Positions 22,605 to 22,764 of a stretch of DNA of 22,764 nt are shown piece by piece (position 1 is the first letter of the stretch; every line of letters begins with the position of its first letter). This stretch comes from Chloroflexota bacterium (GTDB lineage Bacteria > Chloroflexota > Limnocylindria > Limnocylindrales > CSP1-4). The stretch covers positions 1-22,764 of the forward strand of contig JAJYGO010000266.1 of assembly GCA_021785115.1 (NCBI GenBank), in the 5' to 3' direction. A model generated the notes under the pieces. The model was not told where the DNA came from. It did not search any database and saw only the letters and a program-made list of their open reading frames with translations. Position numbers and translations under genes: made by a program.

Positions 22605-22764
22605 GACACCTCCCGTGAAGCGAGGAGCAGCACCCGACTGCACGGACCCGGGTCCCCGGCGCCGCCGCGGATCACGAGCGGCCCCGGGCACCCACGGTCG
22701 ATTGGTAGCACAATCGTCGCGAGGCCATCAGGATCGTCACGTCGAGGCCCGCGCCGGCCAGCAC
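22605..22764. other. mscL upstream region at window end
   Basis: The last 160 bases should hold the mscL promoter. On the minus strand TGCTACCAA near 22708 looks like a poor extended -10, without a good -35. A frame open from the edge to a stop at 22672 on the minus strand could be the end of a neighbouring gene, but the 30 residues show no recognisable motif. Confidence 0.3.

Noticed and set aside
22672..22764. Possible end of a neighbouring minus-strand gene
   Set aside because: Only 30 residues are visible and none form a recognisable motif; it also sits where the mscL promoter is expected.

Overview
The window is very GC-rich, gene-dense bacterial DNA. Proteins such as an AqpZ-type aquaporin, a DUF748/AsmA-like inner-membrane protein and several lipoproteins point to a Gram-negative bacterium. 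The Gly-rich lipoprotein N-termini and high GC would suit a Myxococcota/deltaproteobacterial-type genome, but that placement is inference; no marker gene or rRNA is present. I found no tRNA, rRNA, CRISPR array, insertion sequence or phage gene.

Layout. (1) Positions 3-422 (+): the 3' part of a NifX/NifB-like cofactor-binding domain protein with a His-rich tail. (2) 558-6534 (-): an apparent seven-gene operon read GntR/FadR regulator, isochorismatase-like cysteine hydrolase, periplasmic binding protein, LivG, LivF, LivM, LivH. (3) 6683-8376 (-): a pirin gene overlapping a YgiD/LigB-type extradiol dioxygenase gene. (4) 8654-9917 (-): an NTF2-like (DUF4440/SnoaL-type) protein and an MgtC/SapB family membrane protein. 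(5) 10132-15521 (+): a second Liv-type operon, read nitrilase-superfamily amidohydrolase, LivH, LivM, LivG, LivF, binding protein, with a plausible promoter just upstream. (6) 15603-16637 (+) and 16685-18127 (-): two convergent lipoprotein genes, an exo/endonuclease/phosphatase-fold protein and an unrecognised 480-residue protein, separated by a perfect 14-bp hairpin. (7) 18400-21291 (+): a DUF748 protein whose 3' end overlaps that of the convergent aquaporin gene. (8) 21278-22604 (-): AqpZ and MscL. The last 160 bases hold no gene I can support.

How the parts relate. The strongest theme is duplication by function, not by sequence order: two complete branched-chain-amino-acid-type (HAAT) ABC importers, each encoded with a different, unrelated amide-bond hydrolase. 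Both binding proteins depart from the LivJ/LivK pocket as I recall it, so their substrates may be amides or carbamoyl compounds and not leucine/isoleucine/valine. This is a hypothesis. AqpZ and MscL are the classic fast water channel and emergency osmolyte valve and lie side by side on one strand. Pirin and the YgiD-type enzyme are cupin and extradiol dioxygenase relatives that are translationally overlapped. Gene-free stretches are all shorter than 300 bases; the largest are 8377-8653 and 18128-18399, in which I see no convincing site apart from ribosome binding sites.

I did not find an unmistakable new system. The best leads are the paired importer/hydrolase operons, the heptamer repeat at the GntR start, the intergenic hairpins and the unrecognised lipoprotein.
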